Assembly (NCBI GenBank): GCA_024641505.1
Contig: JAHECY010000038.1
Span: 1 to 35,271, forward strand
Direction of reading: 5' to 3'
DNA length: 35,271 bases
From: Gammaproteobacteria bacterium
Lineage (GTDB): Bacteria > Pseudomonadota > Gammaproteobacteria > SG8-11
This document shows positions 15,553-23,705 of the stretch, piece by piece. Made by a program: the position numbers and the translations under genes. Numbering within the stretch: the stretch's first letter is position 1; the number at the start of each line of letters is the position of its first letter. The notes under the pieces are model-generated. The model was not told where the DNA came from. It saw nothing but the letters and a program-made list of their open reading frames with translations, and made no database searches.

Positions 15553-15584
15553 AGAAAACCCCACGATCTCTCGCGGGGTTTTCT
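15553..15584. terminator. Bidirectional terminator between selO and csp
   Basis: AGAAAACCCC (15553-15562) and GGGGTTTTCT (15575-15584) form a perfect 10-bp stem, extended inside by CGA/TCG after one mismatch. On the minus strand the stem is followed by a T-run (TTTTCTTTTT), giving a good intrinsic terminator for csp; on the plus strand it ends selO. Confidence 0.85.
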
Positions 15585-15607
15585 GAAGTCAGCTAACTCG
15601 AGATCGA

Positions 15608-15808
15608 CTAGATCCTGATGTTAGTTGCTTGCGGGCCTTTGGGACCGTTTTCCACATCGTAGGTCACCTGCTGGCCTTCGGCCAGCGTACGGAAACCTTC
15701 GCTTACGATCGCGGAAAAGTGCGCAAATACGTCTTTACTGCCATCGGAAGGCGTAATAAAGCCGAAACCCTTGGATTCGTTAAACCATTTAACGGTTCCT
15801 GTTGCCAT
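15608..15808 (-). CDS. csp: Cold shock protein, CspA family
   Basis: A 66-residue single cold-shock domain, the standard length. RNP1 is KGFGFI (in [14 protein letters not shown]) and RNP2 is VFAHFS; the ending [11 protein letters not shown] is typical. These proteins bind single-stranded RNA and DNA and melt RNA structure, often during cold adaptation. The ATG at 15808 has GAGG eight bases upstream; an in-frame extension to 15901 lies in what is better read as the 5' leader. About 150 or more AT-rich bases precede the gene, compatible with the long leaders of cold-shock mRNAs, but no cold box is recognised. It converges with selO. Confidence 0.95.
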   Translation of the reverse strand: MATGTVKWFNESKGFGFITPSDGSKDVFAHFSAIVSEGFRTLAEGQQVTYDVENGPKGPQATNIRI

Positions 15809-16154
15809 GGTAATTACCTCATTAAATAATAAATAAATTTCATATGTTACAAATCTTACAAGGTTACTAACAGGAGAAAGCATATAGAGAACTTCTGACA
15901 AGAACCAGGATAGAATGTAGCGCTAGTAAGTGTACCTGTTTTTAAAAGAAAAACACCAATTATTTCTATCAATAACCAATTAAATTAGTCGATTCATGGC
16001 ATTAACTTTGCTTTGAATCCTCGAATCCGACAAGAATAGCGTGACATCGGTTTGCTTTGCCGCAAACCCGGTGTTGGAAACCAGCCTTTTAGTGCATTTT
16101 CGGGTATGATGCATCTTCAAGTGCCGGCCTCAATTCCGCGGCGCCATCGGCAAT
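15809..16154. other. Divergent intergenic region, csp leader and promoters
   Basis: No gene is supported. The csp side is AT-rich and probably contains its promoter and a long 5' untranslated leader. The methyltransferase side (16020-16154) is more GC-rich and has no clear promoter. No strong repeats are seen. Confidence 0.45.
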
Positions 16155-16925
16155 GTGCCATTCCTTCCTGATTCATCTTACATACCCCCAAACAAGTCCA
16201 GTTCAAGCGTCGCCCCTGACCTGCGCCGTGAGTACCGTGAACTGATGTTGATTCTTGCGCTCAGGCAATGCATGCAAAATTATCTGGTTAAAAACGAGAC
16301 AATCACCGTCAATAAGATTGACTACCGCATTCGTTCTCTCAAAGACCGGCAGCAATTTAGTGATGATGGGCAGCACGCCGCGGCATTGGGAATATCCTCC
16401 GCCACGTGGCCGCTGTTCGGTGTGGTGTGGCCGGCTGCCAGGATTCTGGCAGATACGGTGTGCCTCTTTGAATTAGCGGGCAAACGTGTCCTGGAAATCG
16501 GTTGTGGTATCGCCCTGTCCAGTATCGTGCTCCATAAAATGGGCGTTGATATCACCGCCAGCGATTATCATCCCCTGGCCAAGGAATTTCTCGATGAAAA
16601 TATTCAGATCAACAATCTGCCTCGGATTAAGTTTCTAACGGGCAATTGGGAAACGCCGAATCCATTGCTCGGTCTATTCGACCTGATTATCGGCAGTGAC
16701 GTTCTCTATGAACCGGCACATGCCGGGATGGTATCCCGGTTCATTGACTGTCATTCCAGTAAGGACGTGGAAGTGACTATCGTGGACCCTGACCGGGGAA
16801 ATCGCGCGAGTTTCACCAAGAAAATGCTCGCCTTGGGGTATAGCCACAGTTTCGATCGTTTCAGCGCGCCTGCTACCGCGGTTGACGCCCGATGCAAAGG
16901 CCGGATATTGCATTTCCGCAGGTAG
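16155..16925 (+). CDS. SAM-dependent methyltransferase, METTL21/Nnt1-like
   Basis: A 256-residue class I methyltransferase. Motif I is RVLEIGCGIALSSIVLHKMG (about 111-130), with the acidic ribose-binding residue D137 in ITASDYHP, and the post-motif DLIIGSDVLYEP at 176-187. The DVLYEP segment and the WP-rich LFGVVWPAARILA stretch before motif I resemble the METTL21 / nicotinamide N-methyltransferase-like group that includes protein-lysine methyltransferases; the substrate cannot be told. The start is uncertain: GTG at 16155 has no good ribosome-binding site, and an internal ATG at 16245 would remove a conserved-looking REYRELMLILALRQ segment. It stands alone on its strand and is divergent from csp. 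Confidence 0.75.
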   Translation: MPFLPDSSYIPPNKSSSSVAPDLRREYRELMLILALRQCMQNYLVKNETITVNKIDYRIRSLKDRQQFSDDGQHAAALGISSATWPLFGVVWPAARILADTVCLFELAGKRVLEIGCGIALSSIVLHKMGVDITASDYHPLAKEFLDENIQINNLPRIKFLTGNWETPNPLLGLFDLIIGSDVLYEPAHAGMVSRFIDCHSSKDVEVTIVDPDRGNRASFTKKMLALGYSHSFDRFSAPATAVDARCKGRILHFRR

Positions 16926-17142
16926 AAATCATCTCGCATCCCGGCGATAAGGGCGATATCGGAACTGGTGATGTCAAGCTCATGTCGAACATCGTACGTG
17001 TCCCGGTCATCATCTCTGGCATACCCCAGGGCGGTGTTTACGCCAGTGAAATATCACCAGCGCGGGAATAATTTCGAACACCGCCACCGATGTGCCCGCA
17101 AGCTGATAGCGCAAGGTTTTGGTGAAACTGTGCGTCCAAGTC

Positions 17143-19434
17143 CTAACCGGATTTGTCCTGTAGTGGCGCCGCGGGCGGCGGCGCGTCACGTTTGAGCTCC
17201 AATACGCGCAGAAAGTCCGCGTCATGCCAATAGTTGGTAAAATCCGTGTCCGTCATGAATTTATCGGCGGTCTTGCCGTGGGCGAGCGCTTGATGCATGG
17301 CGGTGAGCAACGAATCCTTGTCGCCATGCAGGGAGTAATAACAGGCCAAATTAAACAGCAAAGTGGCGTTTTCAAGGGTGGTCATATCGAAGCCGGGACC
17401 CAGCAACTTGGCCAAAATCTCTTCGACCAAGGCTTCGTTATGCGTTCGAGTGGCGACCGCCAGGCTATTGCTGGCGATAATCTCAAGGTTACGCGCGAAC
17501 TCTACGTTTTGGTCGGGGCCACCGGTGTGCGGGAGAATGCGATCGATAAAATAACGTACGATTGATTCAGCGGTTTGATAGTCTTCCTGCGCAGCGCGCT
17601 GGTTCAAAAGATCGTTGGCATAAGCAAGAATGATGTTGGCATAATCCCTGGCATACATGCTCGTTGCCGCGATCTCGGCCGAAAGCTTGATGAAGTCCGG
17701 CAGCAATGTCGTATCTTGCAGCGCGCTCTCGTGCGCTATCGCCAGTTTAGCTTTTTCAAAGCGTCGGGTGACGGCAGGCAGGTCTTCGTCGCTACCGTAA
17801 TGCGGTGACGCCGCCACATAGGAGCTGCGCGTGAGCGCCACGCTTTTCTCGTTGTGACGCAGACGTAGGCTCAGGCGTGCGCCGACTTTTTCCAATTGTT
17901 CCAGGTCTATTTCCAACTGCAATGGTTGTTGCTTGCCGTTGAAATGCCGGAAGGCGGCGGCTACTTCCGCCGCATTAAAAATGATCTCAAGAGACAGTTT
18001 AGGATCATCCCGGCGCAGATTAAACCAGGCATGATCGTTGCCGTTCAGGTACAACTTGAACGCGGACCTGTCATTCTTGCCTTCCCAGTTAAACGTCAAT
18101 TTCGTTGGCATGGCATGGAGGGTCACGGGTACCGATGCCGCGTCCAGCAGATAATGGTGGGGAACGTCCGTGCCGTTGTCGAGGTTTACGTCACCCCAAA
18201 CCGAGTGATATGATTTCATGCCCGTGAATACCGGTTGCCATGCGATTGCAGGGCGGCGCGGTGTTTGCGGCACGGCGCCGGGCTTTTTCCGAATCACATA
18301 CAAGCCCACATCTTTCTCGTGATGCTTGACAAGGTTCTCTTGGCGGTCGAGGTAATTGTATTCGCCACCACGGTAGCTTATTTCAATTAACGCGATGTCT
18401 TTGTTGCCGGCGAAAATCCCGCTTTGCAAGCCATAAAGCGCCAGGTTCTTAAAATTAATGCCGTCCTTTTCCTGCGACACGAACGCTTTGAATTTCAGCG
18501 GCTCGGATCGATACCGTAATTGGAAATAGCCGGTTCCATACCAGTACGACTCCGGCAAACTGCCCGGAATACCGCGCGACTTCAGATATTTACCAAGCGT
18601 CTTGCCCAGCACCCAATTCCCGAATCCCTCTTCGTAATAATAAAAATCTCTGGAAAAATTTACGATGTGAATCGGCAGGCTGTTATCGTTCCAGTCAGGA
18701 CTGAAGGGTAACTCGTCCGTCAACGGCGCCAACCGGGCTGGATATTTGCGGGTGTAACCTTCCAGGCAGGTTTCCTGCCAGATTTCCTTGTTGCGACGAT
18801 TATATTCCCCGCAACTCTCATCGCTTTCACCCAGCCGGTTGGTAATGTCCAATAGCGTCCAGCGATTATTTGATTTCAGCAGGGCCACGTTACGCGTGTT
18901 CTGTTCATCCTGACGGAACGAGAAAAATTCCACGATTTCCGCCTGGTCCAAGCGCGCGACCAGTTCACTGTCGGACATCGCGTCGGTGCTGACGATGTCC
19001 TGCAGCGTTTGCTCCACCCGGTTCCCGGTATCGATCCAATCGACAAGTCGCTTATACCAGAAATGTTCACCGGAATCGTAACTCCAGGAATCCGTCCACA
19101 ACTGCACTCCTGAATTCAGCAAGCCGCTGCTCCCGCGCAGGGTGTCGATCACCCGACCTTGGTCATTGATTTTCCATAAGTAGCCTGCCGCTTGCACCAG
19201 TACCGTATCCGTATCTTTGGCATAAAATATTGCCGCTATTTCACCGTTGATAAGTTTCCTGATCTCATAGCTATCGGATACCACCAAGTCCTCCGACAGA
19301 TAGTGGTAGTCATCAAAAGACTTCGACAACGCAAACTTCGGCAGTAAGCTCATGATAATCGTAACTCCCAAGACGGCCAGCGCGGCAAGTATCCCTCCCC
19401 GGCCGAGGCGCCCTTGAAACGCGTCACAGGTCAA
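17143..19434 (-). CDS. Large exported or membrane-anchored unknown protein, 763 aa
   Basis: Not recognised as a whole. A hydrophobic segment at residues about 13-35 (ILAALAVLGVTIIMSLLP) acts as signal peptide or anchor. Residues about 40-200 are strand-rich, with IAAIFYAKDTDTVLVQAAGY and LWKINDQGRVIDTLRG reminiscent of a beta-propeller blade. A middle part is Trp/Tyr-rich (SYHSVWGDVNLDNGTDVPHH). Residues about 590-750 are helical, and NLACYYSLHGDKDSLLTAMH followed by a Phe-rich end looks like a TPR-type end-of-group repeat. The only upstream starts in frame are TTG codons: a stop lies two codons before the TTG at 19434, so that one was used, and an internal ATG 28 codons on is possible. A small signal-peptide ORF overlaps its start. 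Confidence 0.65.
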   Translation of the reverse strand: MTCDAFQGRLGRGGILAALAVLGVTIIMSLLPKFALSKSFDDYHYLSEDLVVSDSYEIRKLINGEIAAIFYAKDTDTVLVQAAGYLWKINDQGRVIDTLRGSSGLLNSGVQLWTDSWSYDSGEHFWYKRLVDWIDTGNRVEQTLQDIVSTDAMSDSELVARLDQAEIVEFFSFRQDEQNTRNVALLKSNNRWTLLDITNRLGESDESCGEYNRRNKEIWQETCLEGYTRKYPARLAPLTDELPFSPDWNDNSLPIHIVNFSRDFYYYEEGFGNWVLGKTLGKYLKSRGIPGSLPESYWYGTGYFQLRYRSEPLKFKAFVSQEKDGINFKNLALYGLQSGIFAGNKDIALIEISYRGGEYNYLDRQENLVKHHEKDVGLYVIRKKPGAVPQTPRRPAIAWQPVFTGMKSYHSVWGDVNLDNGTDVPHHYLLDAASVPVTLHAMPTKLTFNWEGKNDRSAFKLYLNGNDHAWFNLRRDDPKLSLEIIFNAAEVAAAFRHFNGKQQPLQLEIDLEQLEKVGARLSLRLRHNEKSVALTRSSYVAASPHYGSDEDLPAVTRRFEKAKLAIAHESALQDTTLLPDFIKLSAEIAATSMYARDYANIILAYANDLLNQRAAQEDYQTAESIVRYFIDRILPHTGGPDQNVEFARNLEIIASNSLAVATRTHNEALVEEILAKLLGPGFDMTTLENATLLFNLACYYSLHGDKDSLLTAMHQALAHGKTADKFMTDTDFTNYWHDADFLRVLELKRDAPPPAAPLQDKSG

Positions 19435-19476
19435 GATTCACCACGGGATTTTCAGCCCCTTTCCAAAGCTGGTCGG

Positions 19477-19623
19477 TCAACACCATATATTGCACGTAAG
19501 CCGGTTGTTACTGAGTATATCCGAGACAATATGCGTAAAAACCTGCTGCAAGGTGATGGGTTGCGCACACACAATCGTCGATGTGAATAAACTCCCAATA
19601 ATACACAAGTTATGACATTTCAT
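19477..19623 (-). CDS. Small signal-peptide ORF, possibly frameshifted
   Basis: A 48-codon frame starting MKCHNLCIIGSLFTSTIVCA, a convincing short signal peptide, with GGGGAG eight bases before the ATG. After about 40 residues the frame continues poorly (RLTCNIWC, stop at 19477). In the -1 frame a protein-like sequence opens exactly there (PAYVQYMVLTDQLWKGAENP, then VVNLDL) and runs to a stop at 19424-19426, overlapping the TTG start of the 763-residue gene. Joined, the two parts would give an exported protein of about 67 residues made just before the large protein. This suggests a recent one-base deletion or a sequence error near 19504-19509. No slippery heptamer is visible. The family is unknown. 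Confidence 0.4.
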   Translation of the reverse strand: MKCHNLCIIGSLFTSTIVCAQPITLQQVFTHIVSDILSNNRLTCNIWC

Positions 19624-19919
19624 TTTTACAGCTCCCCTTGCCTTTGATCCTTACGGCTGGTCATTGAATTCTATTCGCAGACCCTGCGGCATCATAACAC
19701 GGACGATATCCGCCACCTATCCAGCAGGTGTGTGAGCGCGCAGTGGGATAACGGCGGAATAGAAACTGTATGGCAGGGTCATTATGTCAATTAATATAAA
19801 CAATAGATCAAACTAATAGTCGAGCCCTTTGGTGTAGTTATTTCGCTAGCGGCCGCTAACATCAGATATAGGGTGTAGTAACAATCCATCCCTTTCTCAG
19901 GAAAGAAGGAGGCTATGTT
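19624..19919. other. Divergent control region upstream of the Cyc2-like gene
   Basis: The 485 bases between the two long genes (19435-19919) hold the small minus-strand ORF and this control region, which has no gene. It contains an AT-rich patch (19785-19820) and the palindrome at 19847-19858; an AAGGAGG Shine-Dalgarno sits at 19906-19912. No clear -35/-10 pair was chosen. Confidence 0.45.
19847..19858. repeat. 12-bp palindrome upstream of the Cyc2-like gene
   Basis: TAGCGGCCGCTA is a perfect palindrome about 60 bases before the ATG at 19920. It might be an operator; a chance occurrence is also possible at this length. Confidence 0.35.
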
Positions 19920-21173
19920 ATGCATTGTCACATCCGAATGCTTAAATCGATCCGGGGCTATGTGCTACCGATGATTGTCATGCTGTGGCTACCATCGTAC
20001 AGCGCCGCAATACCTGCTTTTGCCAGACAGGCGAATGCCGAATGCGCCGCTTGTCACTATCAACACTTTCCAAAACTAAATAACTTTGGCCGCTATTTTA
20101 AAGCAAACGGCTATTCCTTGATGACGGATGAACCGCTGGCGGGTGACGATCTCAGTTTACCACCGAATCTTAACTTTACCTTTTTCATGCGTACACGCTA
20201 TGTCGGTAGCAGCGATGCCAACGGCAGTTGGCAAGTACCCGATGAAGCGGCGATTCTTGTCGGCGGTCGTCTGGCGGAAGGTGCGGGGGGAATGGTTGAA
20301 TGGGGCGGTCCTCTGCTCAGCGCCAAGGCATCTTTTACCCGCGACATATCCGGCATTAACCTCGGCACCACGGTATTTACCACCGATGGCCTTGGTGCCG
20401 GTTATGGTTTTGAATTGATGAACACCGGTGTCGTCAGAAATCTGCGTGGTTTTGAACGCTCCGCCAATTCACTCACGGGTAACAACAGCCGCCTTGAAGT
20501 GGCGGGTGCCGCTACCGGTCTGGCCGTACATCTCGCGACCTCGAAATGGTTCAGCGCGCTCACCCTGTTCGTGCCTGACAGTAACGAGGCGGGTATTTCA
20601 GAAATGGATGCCGGCGGCACCATGTCGTACTATGTGCGCGCGGCGTGGACGCCGCAATTCACCGGTAATGACACCGGTCTGGGTTTCGGTAAATATGGCG
20701 GTCAGAGTAAAGTTACCACGGTCGATGATGGCAGTGGCGCGGATGCGTTCGGAAACACACCCGGTTCCTATAAACTCGCGACCAACGCCGCCTTTGTTGA
20801 TGCCCAGTTCCAGGGTTACCTTGGCAGTCATTCCCTGGCGGTATATTTAATGTATGCCATCGGTGATAAATCCGCGGCCGGCACCGACTCCGTCAAACTC
20901 TGGGCCGGTACCGATAACCGACCCTCGGCATGGGGCCTGGATCTGGAATATGAAATGAGCAAGGGCTTCAATCTGTTGGCGACCAGCGGTAGTTTTAACG
21001 ATGGCAGCGCGGGTCTCAGCGCAAAATCGCTCTATGGATTAGGCTTCTATTGGAAGATCCACCAGAACGTCACTTTGCAACCGATGATTGAATATTTCAA
21101 TGGGGACCAGGGTGTGGACGCCAACGGCGACGCTATTATCCGCTACACGATGACTCTGGAAACGGTATTTTAA
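19920..21173 (+). CDS. Cyc2-like monohaem cytochrome-porin fusion
   Basis: A 417-residue exported protein with a signal peptide (core VLPMIVMLWLP, cleavage near SAA) followed at once by AIPAFARQANAECAACH: a single CXXCH haem site (C42, C45, H46). Then comes HFPKLNNFGRYFKANGY. This FARQ-CxxCH-P-LN-FGR-FK-GY order is the mark of Cyc2, the outer-membrane iron oxidase of Acidithiobacillus and neutrophilic iron oxidisers. Residues about 80-417 are alternating strands rich in Gly, aromatic and Ser/Thr residues and end in Phe (MTLETVF), as expected of a beta-barrel; length matches Cyc2 (about 400-480). It would pass electrons from an extracellular donor across the outer membrane. A perfect AAGGAGG lies seven bases before the ATG. 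Not all relatives have proven iron oxidase activity. Confidence 0.75.
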   Translation: MHCHIRMLKSIRGYVLPMIVMLWLPSYSAAIPAFARQANAECAACHYQHFPKLNNFGRYFKANGYSLMTDEPLAGDDLSLPPNLNFTFFMRTRYVGSSDANGSWQVPDEAAILVGGRLAEGAGGMVEWGGPLLSAKASFTRDISGINLGTTVFTTDGLGAGYGFELMNTGVVRNLRGFERSANSLTGNNSRLEVAGAATGLAVHLATSKWFSALTLFVPDSNEAGISEMDAGGTMSYYVRAAWTPQFTGNDTGLGFGKYGGQSKVTTVDDGSGADAFGNTPGSYKLATNAAFVDAQFQGYLGSHSLAVYLMYAIGDKSAAGTDSVKLWAGTDNRPSAWGLDLEYEMSKGFNLLATSGSFNDGSAGLSAKSLYGLGFYWKIHQNVTLQPMIEYFNGDQGVDANGDAIIRYTMTLETVF

Positions 21174-21401
21174 AATAGAGATGGCGGCGACTCGCAGCGC
21201 GGATCGCTTGCACGCCGGTTGGCGAAAACGATGCCTGGCTTGGAACAACCGGTGGCAGCAACCCTGCCGGAACTGCCGCGGTCTCCGCAACGGTACTCAC
21301 TTGCTTCGCCCATACGTCCAGCATGCGCTTTAACCGCTAGTGGTCCATGCGTATAATTAGGTAACAACCGGTATACGCTTGGTAGCGCCGGTTCGGCTAA
21401 T

Positions 21402-21418
21402 GGTGCGTAAAACGCACC
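21402..21418. repeat. REP-like short palindrome
   Basis: GGTGCGT and ACGCACC are perfect complements around an AAA loop, followed by CTTACCGACCG. The form recalls the GGTGCG-AAA-CGCACC(C) interspersed palindromes of many proteobacteria. Only one copy was noticed in this window, so dispersal cannot be shown here. Confidence 0.4.
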
Positions 21419-21633
21419 CTTACCGACCGAATCTGTTCACTGCGCGCGGCACGTATGGGTGTCACCGTATTTTACGCATGGACCGCTGGCTATCCGGTTG
21501 TATCATTCACCACGAGCAATACATCAACAAAGACGTTATGACAAATACGTCACCCACTGGTGAGGCAATCTGGCGCTATTGAACGGCCCGGCCCGGCCCG
21601 GCATAGCACTGGAAACACAAACCCCCGCTTCCC

Positions 21634-21642
21634 TGGTAGAAT
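21634..21642 (+). promoter_or_regulatory. Candidate extended -10 promoter of jetA
   Basis: TGGTAGAAT contains a TGn extension and a TAGAAT hexamer (five of six consensus positions), ending 27 bases before the jetA ATG. There is no matching -35, as is usual for extended -10 promoters. Pattern match only. Confidence 0.4.
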
Positions 21643-21669
21643 GCGCATTTTACGCCAGCGACCGTACCC

Positions 21670-23091
21670 ATGATAGAAAAGGATCTGTTTGCCCAGTTAC
21701 CCGACGAGCTGTTCCGGCCACTGGCATCGCCGCGTCAGCGGCTGTATTGGCGGGTACTGGTGCGCCTGTACCAGACTCTGTTCGAGGAGGAGTATGGGGA
21801 TTCGGAGTACGGCCATGCGCGTACCCTGGTAATAAATACCATCGAAACAGTGCTGAATCAATATACCGGTCTGTGGGTGGATGATCCCGAGGATGAGGAC
21901 AGCGGTGGCGATATTCGCCTGCGCGCCAATCTGGTCTACAACAAGCTGCGTCAATGCGGCTGGATGGAGCAGGACCGGCGCGCCTACCACGATTATGTCA
22001 CGATGCCGCCCCGGGTCAGCCAATGCCTGGCGGCCCTGATCGAATTGTCCGAAGGCCGGGCCCTGGTGATGACCGGCGCCCTGAAAAACATGCGCGCTAC
22101 GATTCGCGAAATTCAGGCCAAGCCCGAGGGGCAAGCGGACCGTCTGGTGGAACTGGCCAAGGACGCGGCGCGCTTTTCCCGTCACCTCAACAGCATTCGC
22201 GGCGCCATCAAGGGTCTCTATGATCGCATTCGTGGCGATCTGCCGGCCCGGGACATCGTCAACGCGTTCTTCGACGATTTCCTGCGGGAGATCTTTGTCC
22301 GGGATTACACCACCATCAAGACCACCGATAATCCCCTGGCCATTCGCGATGAGCTGTTGGCGGTGCTGGCCGGACTGCGTTATCAACCGGATAAGCAGCA
22401 AGTCTTGCTCGCCGGTTACCAGGCCCTGTATCCCGGTGCCGCGGACCATGCCCGCGCGCACCTTGATCAGGACCTGTCCCGGCTGGAGCAGGTGTTCCTG
22501 AATATAGAGCGTCAGTTGGACGGCATCGACGCCATGAAAGTGCGCTATGAAAAGCGCGTGGACACGGTGATCGACTACGCCACGCGCACCACCCGCCCCA
22601 TTGGCAAGGATCTGGCTCGCGTCATCGACGCCCTGAGTTCCCGTGGATTGCAATTCCCGGATCTGCCGGTGCGGGTACCGTTGCAACATCCGGAAGGCGT
22701 GGGCGAGAGCCGTTTTCAGGCACCGCGCCGCTTTCGGCCGCCGCCCCAGCCCAGCGTACTGCGGGAGCGCGTGCTCAGCGCCGGGGTCAAGGAACGGCTG
22801 GCCCTGGAGCGCGCGGCGCGTCAGGCCATCCAAATCGATGATAAGGGCTTGCTGGCGTTTCTCGAGACTCAAATGGGACAGCGGCACTCGGTGCAGCTGC
22901 CGGACCTGATCATTCATTCGGTACGCGATTACTTCTGCGTGCTCAATGTACTGCGCGCCGCCCGGTTTCAGGCCGGCGCGCGCCGTTTGTTTCCCAAGTT
23001 CAGCCGGTATTACGATATCACCGGCACCGACCAATGGGTGGAAACCGACTATATCAAAGCCCGCAACATCGTTATCAGTAAACGGATCTGA
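21670..23091 (+). CDS. jetA: Wadjet protein JetA (kleisin-like subunit)
   Basis: A 473-residue protein resembling the JetA family of Wadjet systems: it opens DLFAQLPDELFRPLASPRQR and continues with YGHARTLVINTIETVLNQYT, then long helices (GALKNMRATIREIQAKPEG, RFSRHLNSIRGAIKGLYDRI) and a central stretch IRDELLAVLAGLRY. The C-terminal part (YFCVLNVLRAARFQAGARRL) is a small folded domain. In Wadjet complexes JetA plays the kleisin role of MukF, joining the SMC heads and holding JetB. It appears not to be the type I (DUF3375) form by recollection; type II is more likely. The ribosome-binding site is weak. It is the first gene of a four-gene operon; jetB starts two bases after its stop. GC is visibly higher than in flanking genes. 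Confidence 0.88.
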   Translation: MIEKDLFAQLPDELFRPLASPRQRLYWRVLVRLYQTLFEEEYGDSEYGHARTLVINTIETVLNQYTGLWVDDPEDEDSGGDIRLRANLVYNKLRQCGWMEQDRRAYHDYVTMPPRVSQCLAALIELSEGRALVMTGALKNMRATIREIQAKPEGQADRLVELAKDAARFSRHLNSIRGAIKGLYDRIRGDLPARDIVNAFFDDFLREIFVRDYTTIKTTDNPLAIRDELLAVLAGLRYQPDKQQVLLAGYQALYPGAADHARAHLDQDLSRLEQVFLNIERQLDGIDAMKVRYEKRVDTVIDYATRTTRPIGKDLARVIDALSSRGLQFPDLPVRVPLQHPEGVGESRFQAPRRFRPPPQPSVLRERVLSAGVKERLALERAARQAIQIDDKGLLAFLETQMGQRHSVQLPDLIIHSVRDYFCVLNVLRAARFQAGARRLFPKFSRYYDITGTDQWVETDYIKARNIVISKRI

Positions 23092-23093
23092 AT

Positions 23094-23705
23094 ATGCTCA
23101 GTGAATTGAAAAGCCTCCTGGCCCGCAATGAGGATGTGGAGGAAGAGACAGTGAAACAGGCGGCCTATGCGCTGCTCAGCCAGCAGTTTCTGCACCGCGG
23201 CCGGCCGCGCCAGCGCAAACACTATGAAACCGTGGTGCGTTTTCAGACCTATTTCGTCAATCTCATGGACGCCAACAACCAGCAATTGACCATCAACGAA
23301 ACCCACGGCTATGCGGGCGTGATACCCCAGGATTTCACGCGGCGCATGAAGTTGGAGGAAACGCTGTTGCTGCTCGCCCTGCGCTATATCTATGACGAGG
23401 AAATCAACGCTTTTCATGCCCGCGACGATGGCAGCGTGGATATCAGTATCGAGGATTTGCAGGTGCGCTACCAGCAATTGACCAAGCGCGACCTGCCCTT
23501 CCATAAGATGGAATTCGATGCCTTGACCCTGCCCCTGGAACAACAGGGTATCGTGGTCTCGGGTGCGGACCCGGAACAGCCGGAAATCAATCGCGTGAAA
23601 ATTTTGCCCAGCATCACCGCCTTGTTGACCGGCGATGCGTTACGCATGCTGGAGCTCTACGGTAAAGCCGATGCGGAAGCCTTGGCGTTCAAGGAAAGCT
23701 TATGA
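23094..23705 (+). CDS. jetB: Wadjet protein JetB (KITE-like, DUF4194)
   Basis: A 203-residue protein of the DUF4194/JetB family: AAYALLSQQFLHRGRPRQRK near the start, the paired winged-helix-like core (YFVNLMDANNQQLTINETHG, GVIPQDFTRRMKLEETLLLL) with the LRYIYDEEI segment, and a C-terminal PEINRVKILPSITALLTGDA. JetB is the MukE/KITE-like subunit that bridges the JetA kleisin and JetC heads. Size and order match known Wadjet operons. Its start is two bases after the jetA stop, and its stop codon overlaps the jetC start (ATGA at 23702), indicating translational coupling. Confidence 0.9.
   Translation: MLSELKSLLARNEDVEEETVKQAAYALLSQQFLHRGRPRQRKHYETVVRFQTYFVNLMDANNQQLTINETHGYAGVIPQDFTRRMKLEETLLLLALRYIYDEEINAFHARDDGSVDISIEDLQVRYQQLTKRDLPFHKMEFDALTLPLEQQGIVVSGADPEQPEINRVKILPSITALLTGDALRMLELYGKADAEALAFKESL

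Larger units (their letters stand above)
21174..21669. other. Intergenic region upstream of the Wadjet operon
   Basis: No gene is supported; the open frames here lack family resemblance. It holds a REP-like hairpin at 21402-21418, a three-fold GGCCC tandem repeat near 21584-21602, and a candidate extended -10 promoter at 21634-21642. This is the left border of the higher-GC defence module; no tRNA, integrase or clear attachment repeat is seen. Confidence 0.5.

Noticed and set aside
16926-17142. Minus-strand frame ending LAGTSVAVFEIIPALVIFHW after the 763-residue gene
   Set aside because: It looks membrane-like but overlaps the end of the real gene in another frame, has no start signal and no recognisable family; a decayed remnant cannot be excluded.
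19500-19512. Programmed -1 frameshift in the small exported ORF
   Set aside because: The sequence at the junction does not contain an X-XXY-YYZ slippery heptamer, and no strong downstream stem was seen.
21379-21582. 67-codon plus-strand frame upstream of jetA
   Set aside because: It begins at the REP-like palindrome, has no Shine-Dalgarno and a product typical of translated repeat sequence.
21697-23034. 445-codon open frame on the minus strand across jetA
   Set aside because: It mirrors the well-supported jetA gene, has no family resemblance and is a by-product of high GC.
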